From contig NC_045144.1 of the NCBI RefSeq assembly GCF_008831285.2, positions 6,038,575-6,102,574 of the forward strand: a stretch of 64,000 nucleotides of DNA, given 5' to 3'. Below are positions 24,106-35,326 of this stretch, in pieces. This stretch comes from Nymphaea colorata. Taxonomy: Eukaryota > Streptophyta > Magnoliopsida > Nymphaeales > Nymphaeaceae. Numbering within the stretch: the stretch's first letter is position 1; every line of letters starts with the position of its first letter. The position numbers and the translations under genes are program-made. Below the pieces are notes generated by a model. It worked only from the letters and a program-made list of their open reading frames with translations, was not told the origin of the DNA and searched no databases.

Positions 24106-24653
24106 GGCATATAAGAGTCTAACTTTGAGTATTTTATGCCAAAGTGCTTTGTCTTAAAAAAAAGGGTTAAAGAGTTGTAGTGTGAAGGCAAAATTGGCTA
24201 AATTTGTAAGTGAAAGACAAATCTTTCTAAGTGAGTGGAAGGAGTATTTGATCCGACTGCGCCCGGACAAGAGTCTCAAACCCTCCTTCTTTTGCGATTG
24301 AGGCCAACATTTTGTGTCAACAATATTATTCTCCAACCTTTTTGATACACAGGTATATTGCCATGAAAAATCAAATTTGATAACAGAGAGTTTTATCAAT
24401 GCAAATAAATGGCTGAGCCCAAATATATGGGCTGGTGCAAGAACACATCAGCCTTATAATTTTGTTTATTTTCATATATGTGCCTCAAATATTTGTTTAT
24501 TTACATACACTCATGCACTTTTTAAATTAACGCCTTCTAGCCAAAAAAGCTATCAAATAATGCCCTCAAGAGTCATGAGTTGGATGTCACTCTTTCTAAA
24601 ATAATGCTCCACTACTAGTTAAACTGACTATACTATATGCTCATGGCTGAATC

Positions 24654-24822
24654 TAGGGGCGGAGCCAAGGTAGGGCCTGCATGGGCCTGTCCCACCTTAA
24701 TATTTTTTTAATTTACATGTAAATTTTAAAAAATTTCACTTGTTCTATATAAAATTTTCAAAAATGTTACTTTGGCCCATTAATTCGGCTCTCCTCATGA
24801 ATTTTTTTTGGCTCCGCCCCTA
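24654..24822. mobile_element. hAT-like MITE, 169 bp
   Basis: Begins TAGGGGCGGAGCCAA and ends TTGGCTCCGCCCCTA, a perfect 15-bp inverted repeat. Flanks are GCTGAATC (24646-24653) and ACTGAATC (24823-24830), an 8-bp target duplication with one mismatch. The TAGGG terminus and 8-bp duplication fit the hAT superfamily. No coding capacity. Confidence 0.8.
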
Positions 24823-24830
24823 ACTGAATC

Positions 24831-25790
24831 TATCAATTTTTGCAATGTACAAAATATGGTCACCATCATCAATCACTTTCACTTTCCCTTAGCTTCTCTA
24901 GGGAAGCAATTTTCTCTCGAAATTCTAATCCTTTACATATGAGAAATTCCTTTGGGAAAAATCTCCATGGTATCAATGTCATCATAGTTTTTTCACATGG
25001 ATGATAGTCAGACTCAATGTTGTAGAAGGCCAAAAGTGAGAAATTTGTGAATTATATAATAAGTATAAAAATAACAAAAAAAAAGGAAGAAAACAACTAA
25101 AACAACAAGCATGAGCATATTGGTAATCCAGACAAAAGAATTGATGTCAATTAAGATCAAACCATATCCTAGGATGAGTATTTAAGACCTCACCTTATAA
25201 TGCTAAACAAATTGCGATCATCATCAAATCTAAAAATGAAGAAAACGTTTCTGAAATCTGCAATAAGATCAGCAAATGCTGATTCAAGTTTAATATCCCA
25301 AAGTCACCAATTAAGACCCATTGAGAACAATATGGACAAGTTTTTACAAGATTAATCTGGGGATTAGTTGCAGCCCTTGTTGCTTCCTTTTTTCTTCTTC
25401 ATTTAACTGCCAGAAATCTGCTTTCTTGATTGTTTAGTTTCTTTTTTCTAGATTCCAACTTCACTGAAAGAGAATTTAGGTAGTATCAAAGAAAGGCTAA
25501 AGATCACTAAATGATCAGTGATCATAACATCGCATGATGTTAAAAACTTTTTAATCAGTGATCAGATTAATATTCTGCATTAAACTAACCCAAAAGGGGC
25601 CATTTAACATGCAAGAAATAGATTATCAACTACTCTACGACTGGGAAGCCATTAATATAGCATGCTAGCTTTTGTACAGTAGCAAAATCAAATGAACAAC
25701 CCAAGTTATTTTTCTATGAAAATTTGCAAAGGCTATTCTAGTCCTACCTAAGCGCTACCAATAACCTGAGGTTTTATCATGAAAACAATC
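24831..25790. other. Intergenic AT-rich sequence, nothing recognised
   Basis: I see no coding frame with family resemblance and no clear repeat boundary in this stretch. Confidence 0.4.
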
Positions 25791-25794
25791 TCTC

Positions 25795-26300
25795 TCTCTC
25801 GTTGGGCCTTCTTCCTCTTGTTGTGGTTGTTTCTCCTGCCTCTACAGCAGCGGGTTCTTCCTCAGTGAGCGGCTCCTCAACAGTGGCTTCTTTTCCTCAA
25901 CAAACCAAGTTCGCTTGCTTTCTAGATCACATCCGGTGGCTTCTTCCTCAACAAACCAAGTTGGCTTGCTTTCTAGATCACATCCGGTAGAGCCTTCTCC
26001 TCTCCCCTTCCTGTCTTTGTTTCCTGGCAGGGGCACCGGCATTTCACTAGTGCTCCGACCATCGTTTTCGTGTACCCGATGATCAATTACTTGAGCAGGA
26101 GACAATCGAAGAACAGTAGCTCTCTATCTTTCTCTTTCTACGCCTCCGTCTCTTTGCCTTAGATTCGCGGTGGAAAGGTTCTAGTTATTGTGATGTGGAG
26201 ATTCAGCATGGGTTTGATTTTAGGGCTTTAATTTTATATTTGGGGTGTCTTTCACTTTCTCGATCGATTGGGGTTTCTGGATTCTTGATTTCTATGAAGA
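25795..26300 (+). other. GC-richer block resembling a plant gene 5' leader, with a 53-bp tandem duplication
   Basis: CT-rich leader-like sequence is followed by two copies of a unit containing CCTCAACAAACCAAGTT (starting about 25883 and 25936) and ending TAGATCACATCCGG. It then changes at about 26180 into sequence typical of a plant first intron (GTTTGATTTTAGGGCTTTAA, GATCGATTGGGGTTTCTGG). No downstream exon was found. A short open frame (25802-25990) spans the repeat but matches nothing known to me. It may be a captured gene fragment or a remnant 5' end. Confidence 0.35.
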
Positions 26301-26934
26301 TTGCTGCCACCATTAGTTGGATTTCTTTATGCTGAGAAATAAAAGATGCAGTAGCTAGTTCTTAGACTCTTTATGTTGTTACAGTATTTTTTTTTTAGAC
26401 TCGATGTTGGTGTACTGTTTTATAATGTTTCATTGGCATTATATGCGGTTTGGTTATATATGCAACGGTTCAAAAATTTATCCACGACAGGTTTTTTCAT
26501 GTTCATCAAAGAGTGAAGTGTTTTTTCTTGAAAACATTTTCAAGAAAATTTTCTTATATATAAAGATCTACAGGCATATATATATATATATTATCGGACA
26601 ATTCTTTTGAGCTAGTTCGAGGGCCGATCTCACAGTCAGGTCTTGGCCCGTTTGGGGCTGGGCACTTAGGAGATGTATACTTGGATAAGATTAAAAGTAT
26701 GCATTTATTAAAGTTGAGGAAGGCTGTAGATAGTTTCACAGACAATCGTTTTTACAAGTGACAATGAAACCATTCACCATTGGTGGGTCATCTATACCGA
26801 TGATTATGTCACTCCCATAGATCCATGCCATATCTCAGTAAAATTGTCACCTATATAGAACCTAGTTCTAGATTTTGCTTTTAAAAGTTATATTCTTCTT
26901 TTAAGGCTTGATCCAATAGATGTATAATCTTTAG

Positions 26935-27189
26935 TAAGGTTGGGCGTCGGGTCGATTACCCAAAAAAAGGAACCGAGCCGGCCGATAACCATGGACCCGA
27001 TTGAACTCGGCTCGATAAAATTTTTAATATGTATTTTATTTAATTTTTATATATAATTATAATATTTTGTTACCATTAATTATATTATTTATTATTTTAT
27101 ATTAAAAATATATGTTTTTCAATTTAATCGGGCTAGACTCGGGCTCGGGTTTTAGGTGTTGGGCTGGGCCGACTTGATGCCTACACTTA
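26935..27189. mobile_element. hAT-like MITE, 255 bp, with perfect 8-bp target duplication
   Basis: Starts TAAGGTTGGGCGTCGGGTCG and ends CGACTTGATGCCTACACTTA, so the ends form an imperfect inverted repeat. ATCTTTAG is duplicated exactly at 26927-26934 and 27190-27197. GC-rich ends (CGGGTCG, CTCGGCTCG) flank an AT-rich centre. Related copies are at 29983-30453 and 41893-42116. Confidence 0.88.
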
Positions 27190-27428
27190 ATCTTTAGTGG
27201 TGTTCTTTCTGCACCGCCAGGGGCGCATTCGTTTCACCATGAATCTGGGATCTGCTGTTAATTGAAATCATTAGGTTCTGAGATCTACGGATTTAAGGAT
27301 GAAACCCCTCTCTAATCTGACCTAAAACCTCTCCAGGGGTTTTTACATATAACATGGAATCATAGATTTAAGGTTCACGTTACGAGATTGAGGATCTTCC
27401 AAAACACACCTTTTAATGCTGCCTCATA

Positions 27429-27612
27429 CCTAAGATTCAAAACTATCCAACAAAAACTAAATGCTTTTAGTGGCTTACATGAGCTGCCACTAAAAATGCT
27501 AGAAAAAGTCATGGAATGGACCTAAGATTCAAAGCTATCCAACAAAAATTAAATGCTTTTAGTGGCTTACATGAGATGCCACTAAAAATGCTAGAAAAAG
27601 TCATGGAATGGA
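27429..27612. repeat. 92-bp tandem duplication with internal hairpin
   Basis: Two nearly identical 92-base units (27429-27520 and 27521-27612) differ at only a few positions. Each contains TTTTAGTGGC, a short spacer and GCCACTAAAA, a 10-bp perfect stem. No coding function was recognised. Confidence 0.9.
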
Positions 27613-28287
27613 GGTAAATCCGTTTAGTGACAATGTGCCAAATGCGATCAATAGGACATTTATGTGGCGTTAAAGCAATGCACTGAAAATTTTTCAGTGA
27701 CACTTCTGCTATGACGTTAACCATAGTACTCACAAAAAACAAAAACCCAATAAAAGCATGAAAATTAAGTCAGCTGAATAAAACAGCAAAAAATCCAAAA
27801 CGAACAAAATATATTAAAAACGTGTATTTTCTCTTTTTTTCATTTTAAGTGATTTTTTTCATAATTTTAAGTGACAAACTGATTGTTTTCATTTTCTAAA
27901 TGTTATTTGTTGTTTGTCTGCTTATTTTTTATGTTTTTTGTTAGTTTCTCATTTATTTTATTTTTTTCCTAATTTTAAGATTTTAATTTTTACAAATTTC
28001 CCTCATTTTCTCATTTTTTCAAGCTCGTCGGCGTATTATATATGAAAAAAAACATCACCACTTAAAATACCAAAACTATATTTATGACTGTGGTTTAAAC
28101 ATTCTTTCACTTCAAGCTTCATCAAATCTTAGTAACGCACATCTTAGTCAGCCTATAAAGAGTGTAAGCTTTATCTAAGGAAGTAGACATCACAAAAAAA
28201 AAGTGAGAGTTCTACCTTCTGAGCTTCTGTGGGAGACTGATTCGTAGAAAACTCCGAAGTAAGTTGCACAAGCCTGCATTCAAGTAT

Positions 28288-28415
28288 GGAGCCACATGTG
28301 GTTGTGTGTGGGCAGTTGCCCACAGTCCCACAAATTTCATTTATTTTTACATTGCTGGTCTCCAACAATTTGTTTGTCCATACACTTAGTGCCCCTTATG
28401 GGTCGTTTGGTGGAA
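28288..28415 (+). repeat. Interspersed GAGCCACATGTGG repeat, copy 2
   Basis: Begins GGAGCCACATGTGGTTG followed by GTGTGGGCAGTTGCCCACAG and an AT-rich body. It matches the copy at 23930-24105 read on the other strand. Confidence 0.55.
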
Positions 28416-28829
28416 TGAACACTTGGAGATTGTTCGATGAACCTGTCACAGAAATATATGCAGATTCATGAAACGCTTGTTCTAACATTCTATGAATCAA
28501 CTTCCATTTTTTGGGTTGGTGCATGAAACACTCACTAAGCATTCATGCTGCCCAACAAACCCTTAATTATTCACCTAATGCTTCTTGATCCTCTTATCAT
28601 ATCTAACATTTTTTTATATATATAATGACTGTCCCTTAGCCAAAAATCTCTAGCACCACCCTTACCTCCTTCACCATGTAGCAACTGATAGAATCTAAAG
28701 ATGCGCTTTGCCACCTTTACATGATCTAGGGGCGGAACCCCATGGAGTTCAATCTGAAACTTTGAATTTACATGTTGGACTTTCGTAGACCTAGGCCCAA
28801 TTATATTGGGCAGCCCTATGAGACCTAGG

Positions 28830-29294
28830 TAGGGGTGAACACGAGCCGAGTCGAGCTTGAGTTTAGTCAGCTCGAGCTTGTCTCAACTAATGAAACGACT
28901 CAGCTCAAACTCGAGAATAGCTCGACGGAAGCAGCTCGAGCTCGACTCGATTAAGGCTCGACAAACTTGTTTGAATAGAATTGGTATTCATCGTTACATG
29001 ATAACCTCAAGCTCGACTCAATTAAGGCTCGACAAGCTCGTTTGAGTAGAATTGATATTCATCGTTATATATTGAACTCAAGCTGACTCGATTAAGGCTC
29101 AACATTCAACAAACTTGTAAACTCGTTTGAATATATTGACTTGTTTAAGGCTTAACAAACTCAATTAAGGCTCGAGTTACATGTTGAACTTGAACTCAAC
29201 TCGATTATTTGAACTAGTCGACTCATGAACTCGAACTCGACTCGAACTCGTTCACGAGCCGAGCTTTAACGAGTCGAGCTCGACTCGTTGTTCA
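28830..29294. mobile_element. hAT-like element rich in GAGCTCGACTCG repeats
   Basis: Left end TAGGGGTGAACACGAGCCGA. The right end reads CGAGCTCGACTCGTTGTTCA, roughly the inverted repeat of the left. The body consists of repeated GGCTCGACAAACTCG and TCGACTCGATTAAGG units of about 60-70 bases. No target duplication was found with confidence. No transposase. Confidence 0.55.
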
Positions 29295-29982
29295 GGGTCA
29301 TTGCCCCAAAACCAATTAAAAATTTGTTAACTATAATGTCCCATAAAAAAAAAGCTTTTGGCTTGACCCCGGACATATCCATCTTAAAAGAATAGTCAGG
29401 AGGATAAGGTCGCTATGGTTGAAAAATTGCTCTTCGTTGATTACTTGTAGCTGGCATTTTGCTTTATTATTGAAAGAACATAAAGATAGTCAGATCTTTT
29501 GTCAACTAGAATCTGGCTTTTGTGAAGTAGGGCCAAGAATATAGCAACAAATTAACGGGGGCCGCTACGGCCGGAGGTTTCTCTCAAATTAGCAATCAAT
29601 CCTCCCATCAGTTCAGCATGATAATAAGACATGGCAATAAAGACAAGGGAACAATTTATTAGATATGCAAAAAAGTTAACCAAGCGGATGTATCGGGCTT
29701 CTGATGTGCCTCAAGGTCATATATACCGCAATGACTATTCTTAGGGATGTCAATAAGTCCAACTTAGATTGGAGATCCGGCCCAATTGCTTTAGAAAAAT
29801 GGGATGTAGAATAAAATTAGCATTTAATTAAGAAACTGGATTAGAATTAAATTCACGAAATTACATCCAATTGAATTCAGATTCAGATTCATATTCATAT
29901 TAAGTAAATAGTCCGCGTTAGAGAAAGAAGGGGCTTTGGAGTCACCTTCATACCTCTTTTATTCATGTTAAAAACCCAGGAC

Positions 29983-30453
29983 TAAGGATGGACAACAGGC
30001 CCGGTATCCAATGGGTAGTTGGATACCGGGCACGTGTTGGGCCGAGCTTGGGCTGACTATTTAACATTCGTGTAGGCTCGATAAAATAAGCTTACCAGGC
30101 TTGACTCGCCCGAGCTGGGGCTTGGCTCGACCCGATATATGTATTTAAAAATCATCTCTCTATATTTTTTTTATTTTGTTTTGTTTTTTCTCTCTCTCTA
30201 TATATATATATATATATAGACACAATGCCGACATAGGTGCATCGCCGATGGCTCCCTTAAAAACTTGATACATCGAAAAATGAAAATAAGAGTTTCAAAT
30301 AAGAGTTGACATTGAATTGAGTGCTGGACGAGTATAAAAGTTGATGGTTTAGCTTGACCTGGTAACTAAACGGGCCAAATTTGAGTCAAGCCGAGCCTGA
30401 CTTTGTTGAGCCTTGGGCTGAGCTAGGTGGGCTCAACACGCTGCCCAACCTTA
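29983..30453. mobile_element. hAT-like MITE, about 471 bp
   Basis: Left end TAAGGATGGACAACAGGCCC. The right end, read inverted, begins TAAGGTTGGGCAGCG. Same family as 26935-27189. Flanks CCCAGGAC and CCCACAAA agree at only 5 of 8 positions, so the target duplication is decayed or the boundaries are shifted. Confidence 0.6.
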
Positions 30454-30569
30454 CCCACAAAAAGGAGTGATTTTTAATTAAAACATGGACTACATAAAGC
30501 AAGGTGTCGTAATGAGCTTTCCCTTTCGTTGGTAACTGCATGGTGGGCGGACTGTAGGAAAAGGGTCGC

Positions 30570-30900
30570 AGAATTGACAAAGTGTCGTCGATCGAAAGGA
30601 CAAAACGGCCGATCAATTCGCAGCGGGGAAGCAAGAGTTCAGAGCAAAAGACGTCGAAGAATCGCGAATCCAGCTATCGGCGTCGCTGCCTGATGCGGGA
30701 AGTTGCCTTCAGTCCCTGGCGAGGGTAAACCGCCAAAGCAAGTGATTTGAAGCGACGGGCAGGCTGCCGCTTCCCTCCCGTCCACGCAAACCACCGCTTG
30801 ATCGATTGGCGAAGGACAGCGCGCCAATTCCGGAAAGGGAAAAATCCCCCTTCGTTTCATGTTTTAAGCCATTGCTTGGATTTTTCTTTTCCGGCGGTGA
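30570..30900. other. GC-rich island, no recognised gene
   Basis: A roughly 330-base GC-rich block in AT-rich surroundings, with several CG dinucleotides (GTCGTCGATCG, GGCGTCGCTGCC). A minus-strand frame at 30860-30639 is open for 73 codons but matches no family I know, and there is no continuation exon in view. It could be a promoter or leader remnant. Confidence 0.3.
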
Positions 30901-31076
30901 ATATTTAGCCACTTATTTGTATATTTTTAATGTTTTAAAAGATATTTCAGAAAAGTTAAGGGCTCAAGATTTTTTTGAGGAGCAAATCGATCGATAGTAC
31001 AATCTTTGGATCTGAATACAATCAAATTGAACTCAAATTCAAACAAATACATTACGTAATTAAAAAATATTATTTT

Positions 31077-31237
31077 TTTTCATTGATCACTTAGGCGGCC
31101 CCCCTCCCTCCCCCTTTGATGATAACATTGTATAAATTTAAAAATTCAACCGATAATTTCAGTTATATAATTTTTATTTAATTTATAAATATACTTTTAA
31201 ATTTTATTACAATGGATATATATATATAATTATGTCT

Positions 31238-31281
<44 letters not shown>

Positions 31282-31460
31282 TATAATTTTCTTTTCATTG
31301 GTCACCTAGGCGCCCCCCCCCCCCTCCGCCTTTGACGATAACATTGTATAAATTTTAAAATTCAACCGATAATTTCAGTTATATAATTTTTATTTAATTT
31401 ATAAATATACTTTTAAATTTTATTACAATGGATATATATATATATATATATATATATACT
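31077..31460. repeat. Diverged tandem duplication of about 200 bp with (AT)n tracts
   Basis: Two copies begin TTTCATTGATCACTTAGG (31078) and TTTCATTGGTCACCTAGG (31294). They continue with a C-rich run and GATAACATTGTATAAATTT, and end in ATTACAATGGATATATAT. Each copy ends in a TA microsatellite (31240-31275 and 31432-31457). Confidence 0.8.
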
Positions 31461-33179
31461 TATAATTCTGTTTTATTTTTTATTGTAAAACTGACGGGCT
31501 GGGCCCGGCTTGAGCTTGGATCTTGATGTTCCGGACGGCCGGACTTACTTTCCTTTATAAAATTGATAATCTATCTTTACTGTTTTCTTTTGTGAAAAAG
31601 CTATGAAATGCGTCACAAATTGCCGCCTAACAAAGTGGCGGATCACCGCCTAACTTTTGCACTTTAATGGAAACGGCGTTCAACCTTTTGCACAGCTTTT
31701 TAATAAAAAATGTTAAAATAATATATTTAAAAATTATCTCTTGAAAATGAAGAGCAATCGAAAATGAAAATGTGAGGGTCGCCGTTCATTGTTGCTGGAC
31801 GGCCGGCAAGTTGGCGGAGCTAGATAGTGATTAGTACTGTTCACACCGGTCCTGTAAAAGTTTTTATTTTTAAATGAATATCTTTATCTTTATATATATA
31901 TATATATATAAGTGCCACCTAGATATGAATATTTTCAGACGAGTGCTGACAGCAGTGTCCTTCCTTGGAGCGTAGGTCAAGAGCGGCCCATGCTCAACAA
32001 TTTTAGTTGAAAGAACACTAATTCAAAAAATGTTCATAAATATGTTCATACATAAAAGTAAATATATTTTGTGAAATTAGGCCGCAAATGTCCAAACAAG
32101 CCCACATGTTGTTCAGATTGAGAAGTCGACCTTGACCAACTGAGGCAGACTGGCCTGAGAGAGATGTGGAAGAAGGCCGATCAGTGAGAGTTGCTGTCGG
32201 CCCTCACTGGACGGCCGGCCGAGGGTTGACGTTGTCCTCGCCGGCCGTCCGGCGAAGATGGCTCGACTCGTCGGTCACTGCGAACGATTGTCGATGCTAA
32301 CATTTGAGAGATCGCGTCAGTAAAGCCTATCACCTGGCACTAGTAGTAGTGGTACTCACATTTTGACGCGAGAAGTGCTCAGAGTTGCCAGTAATTTTTC
32401 TTTTCCGGTGATTGGTCTACAGTTAGGTTATACACAAAAGTATTACTTTTCCGGGGGAAAAAAGTCCCTCTCGTATGGGTTTGATAAAAAGCTTCGCTAT
32501 TCCCAACTTTTAACATGTTACTTCGACAAAATATGTCGGTAAAGTGGAAAAACTTTTCCTTTCTCTCACACACACTGTTTTTTAGTCAAGTAAAGGCCAC
32601 TGGCAAGGGATGGGAAAAAAATGGGCACCGACTAAATTCTTCCTTTTCATGTTTTGTAGTATACAGAGAGACCATGAAAACCACAGGAGGTTGAAAAAGA
32701 CATTTTTTTATAAAAAGAATAAAGCGGAAGAGATTGAAGCCTCTTCCTTTTCCTTAAATAGTTATATTTAGAGTTGCATTGAGACCTCGTACTCTTATCA
32801 ACTAGAGTGTTGTACATCTACCATTTATGATATAAAAAAAAGTAGCGTCTACAAAAATCAAACTAACCATTAAACATTCAACTGCTCACCAGTTCAATCA
32901 ACTATGTTACGCCCTTTGAGGAATATGTGGCATTTTACGAGTGACTTTGAGAAGCTATTCCCCACAAGGTCCGCCTAATTATGCGTTGTTGATTTGATTC
33001 AGATATAAACAGAAAGTTAGCTTTAATCATCTGATGCCTTGGATTCATTTTTCAAAAGCGATGTAGAGTCTGGCAAACCTCTATAATTTTTATATTAAGC
33101 TGCTTTTTTGACAACCAATACCACCCTTTGGAGAGGGAGTCTTTATTCCCCTTTTGATACTTGACCAACATCACATGGG

Positions 33180-33480
33180 TGGAGCATAAAACCAGAGCCA
33201 CATGTGGGTCCGTGTGGGCAATTGCTGACACAGACTTATAGTTTTGAATTGAGAATGAAGCTGGTCCTGGATCCCCCTCATATGAGGTGAAACTATCAAA
33301 CATAGGTTGTGCGGCGTGCCCTGGAGTTCCAAAGCGAGCGAGTACCAAAGCTACAAATAGGCTGCCTACACCAGCCTCATTTTTTTATTTATTTTTTATA
33401 TAAATACATTATATAGTTATTTATTTATTTATATATAGCGTATTTTTTAACTAAAAATTTCTGACTCCACAACCTATCCC
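33180..33480 (+). repeat. Interspersed GAGCCACATGTGG repeat, copy 3
   Basis: Starts near CCAGAGCCACATGTGGGTCC with GTGTGGGCAATTGCTGACAC and ends around ATTTCTGACTCCACAACC. About 130 bases of unrelated sequence seem to interrupt it. Confidence 0.4.
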
Positions 33481-33489
33481 AGCTTTGAT

Positions 33490-35200
33490 TTGATTATAAA
33501 TGAGTTCCAAGTCTCTTCACTATGTCTTTACCTCTACCGACAAGGGAAACTGCTGCAGCTTTCTCAAGCTGTCGTTTAGTGTTTCTTAGCAAAAAAAAAT
33601 TCTGGCTCCAAAAAGTGGTGGCATTGATGGACTCAGTCGCCATCTAGATTTTTAGAAAAATTTCAACTCATTTAAGTTTTTTTTTTTCTTTCTGAAAAAC
33701 CCTTTAAACGTTTTTTAAAATTTGTTGAAAATATATGCTATTAGGTCCTGTCTTAAAATTTGTGAAAAAAAATAAACATTTGCTCCACCGAATTTATTTT
33801 TTTTCTGGCTAATGAGGAAGGCTGAATTAAAACAATTGGGTAGTTGTACATGTTAGGTCTATAATTTTTGACATCGGAAAACATATTATCTCAATGGCAG
33901 CCTGCCGACATACCTTTATCATAAAAAGGAAGTGGCAGAAGACTAATCCCATTGCTCGAGTGAAAGCCGAAACCTTCTCATTTCTCCATCCTATAATTGA
34001 TAAAACCATTTCATACAAGATATAAAAACTAGAGAACATTTCCAAACTTTGGCACTAAAAGAAAAATACTTAGTTTTCAATATTGTATAAGGTTGCACAA
34101 CACTTCATACACCTATATTTGAGGGCATTATTTGGTCAATATTTACCATACACAAAAATGTAAAAGGTTGCACTTAAAGAATTGATGCAGAAGGGACCCC
34201 TTTCACCACTTAATTCAATTTGTAAGAATTTCTTTATGATAGCTGCTTCAACCTCATTGTTTCCTTTTCCAAATTCATTGTATCATCCCTTGGAGGTGAA
34301 TGGGTTGTGTTGGGATTTGAAGGGGGTATCGTATCAATATCAATTAGTGTCACGATCTTACCATTTATGGTTCAAGAAAGTAACATCCATAAGAATCAAA
34401 CATGGCGACGTGTCTTCAATATATCCAGCTGTAGTTACGATATATTAAAATAATTAACAAATACTGTTAACTTTAGCAAAAAGGACAGCCTTGTCCTCAT
34501 CCCTCTTCGATTTTGGTTGCACATATAAGTGTTTACTAATGATAAAAATATATGAACGGTTTGGATTTTAACCAGGTCTGCTTATTAGTCATTTAAATAT
34601 TCCTTTACTTTGACTTTGAGCCAAATTCTAGGTATAAAAATTAGAAGTACAAAATCATATCTCAATTAATATTAGTCCTAATTGGATCCTTATGTCCGTT
34701 AAAGAATTAGATATTTGTGAGATTGGGCAGCAAAATATTATATCATATCGACATTCTATTATTATACAATCACATCTAACTACTTAAAACTAATTCGGAT
34801 CTAACTCGAACATCATATTCATATACATCCAAACCATTGCCCAATCCTACTAACAAGGCACAAGGTGGCCTCCCAAAAAAGGATCGATGTGACCAAAATT
34901 GGAAGAAGAGAGAATGAGGCCAAGGTATGAACACAATTTAAATTTTAACAATTTTTGAATACAATGAATACAAAAAAAAGATAGCATCAAGGAGTGTAGC
35001 ATAGTTGCTTGAACATAGAAAACGCGTTCCCTAGATTCTTATAGTCACTACTTCCATTTCGTTGAATATTGACTATAACAAGTGAGAGCGCGACATCTTT
35101 ATGTCTCCATATAACTCGAACTCTAGTGAAAAGGAGAACCAGAAGACTTTTGATTTTTTTGATGATGGATTGTTAACCTGCCCACTGCCTTAGATGTCCC
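33490..35200. other. Intergenic region upstream of the pectin methylesterase, nothing recognised
   Basis: AT-rich sequence. I see no coding frame with family resemblance and no bounded repeat. It may hold the promoter of the downstream gene, but I could not mark specific elements. Confidence 0.4.
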
Positions 35201-35242
35201 CATCAAGAGATGACGGAAAAAAAACAAAAAAAGTCTTTAATA

Positions 35243-35246
<4 letters not shown>

Positions 35247-35288
<42 letters not shown>
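35247..35288. repeat. (AT)n microsatellite just upstream of the pectin methylesterase start
   Basis: About 20 TA units end roughly 40 bases before the start codon at 35327. An in-frame ATG at 35210 would translate it as alternating Ile-Tyr. I rejected that start because the signal peptide begins naturally at 35327. Confidence 0.9.
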
Positions 35289-35291
<3 letters not shown>

Positions 35292-35326
35292 CGCCTGAGC
35301 ATGTCTTCTGTCCATCACCAGCTTCC

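Noticed and set aside
35210-35326. Extended N-terminus of the pectin methylesterase starting at 35210
   Set aside because: It would translate the AT microsatellite as Ile-Tyr repeats ahead of a normal signal peptide. The ATG at 35327 gives a standard protein.
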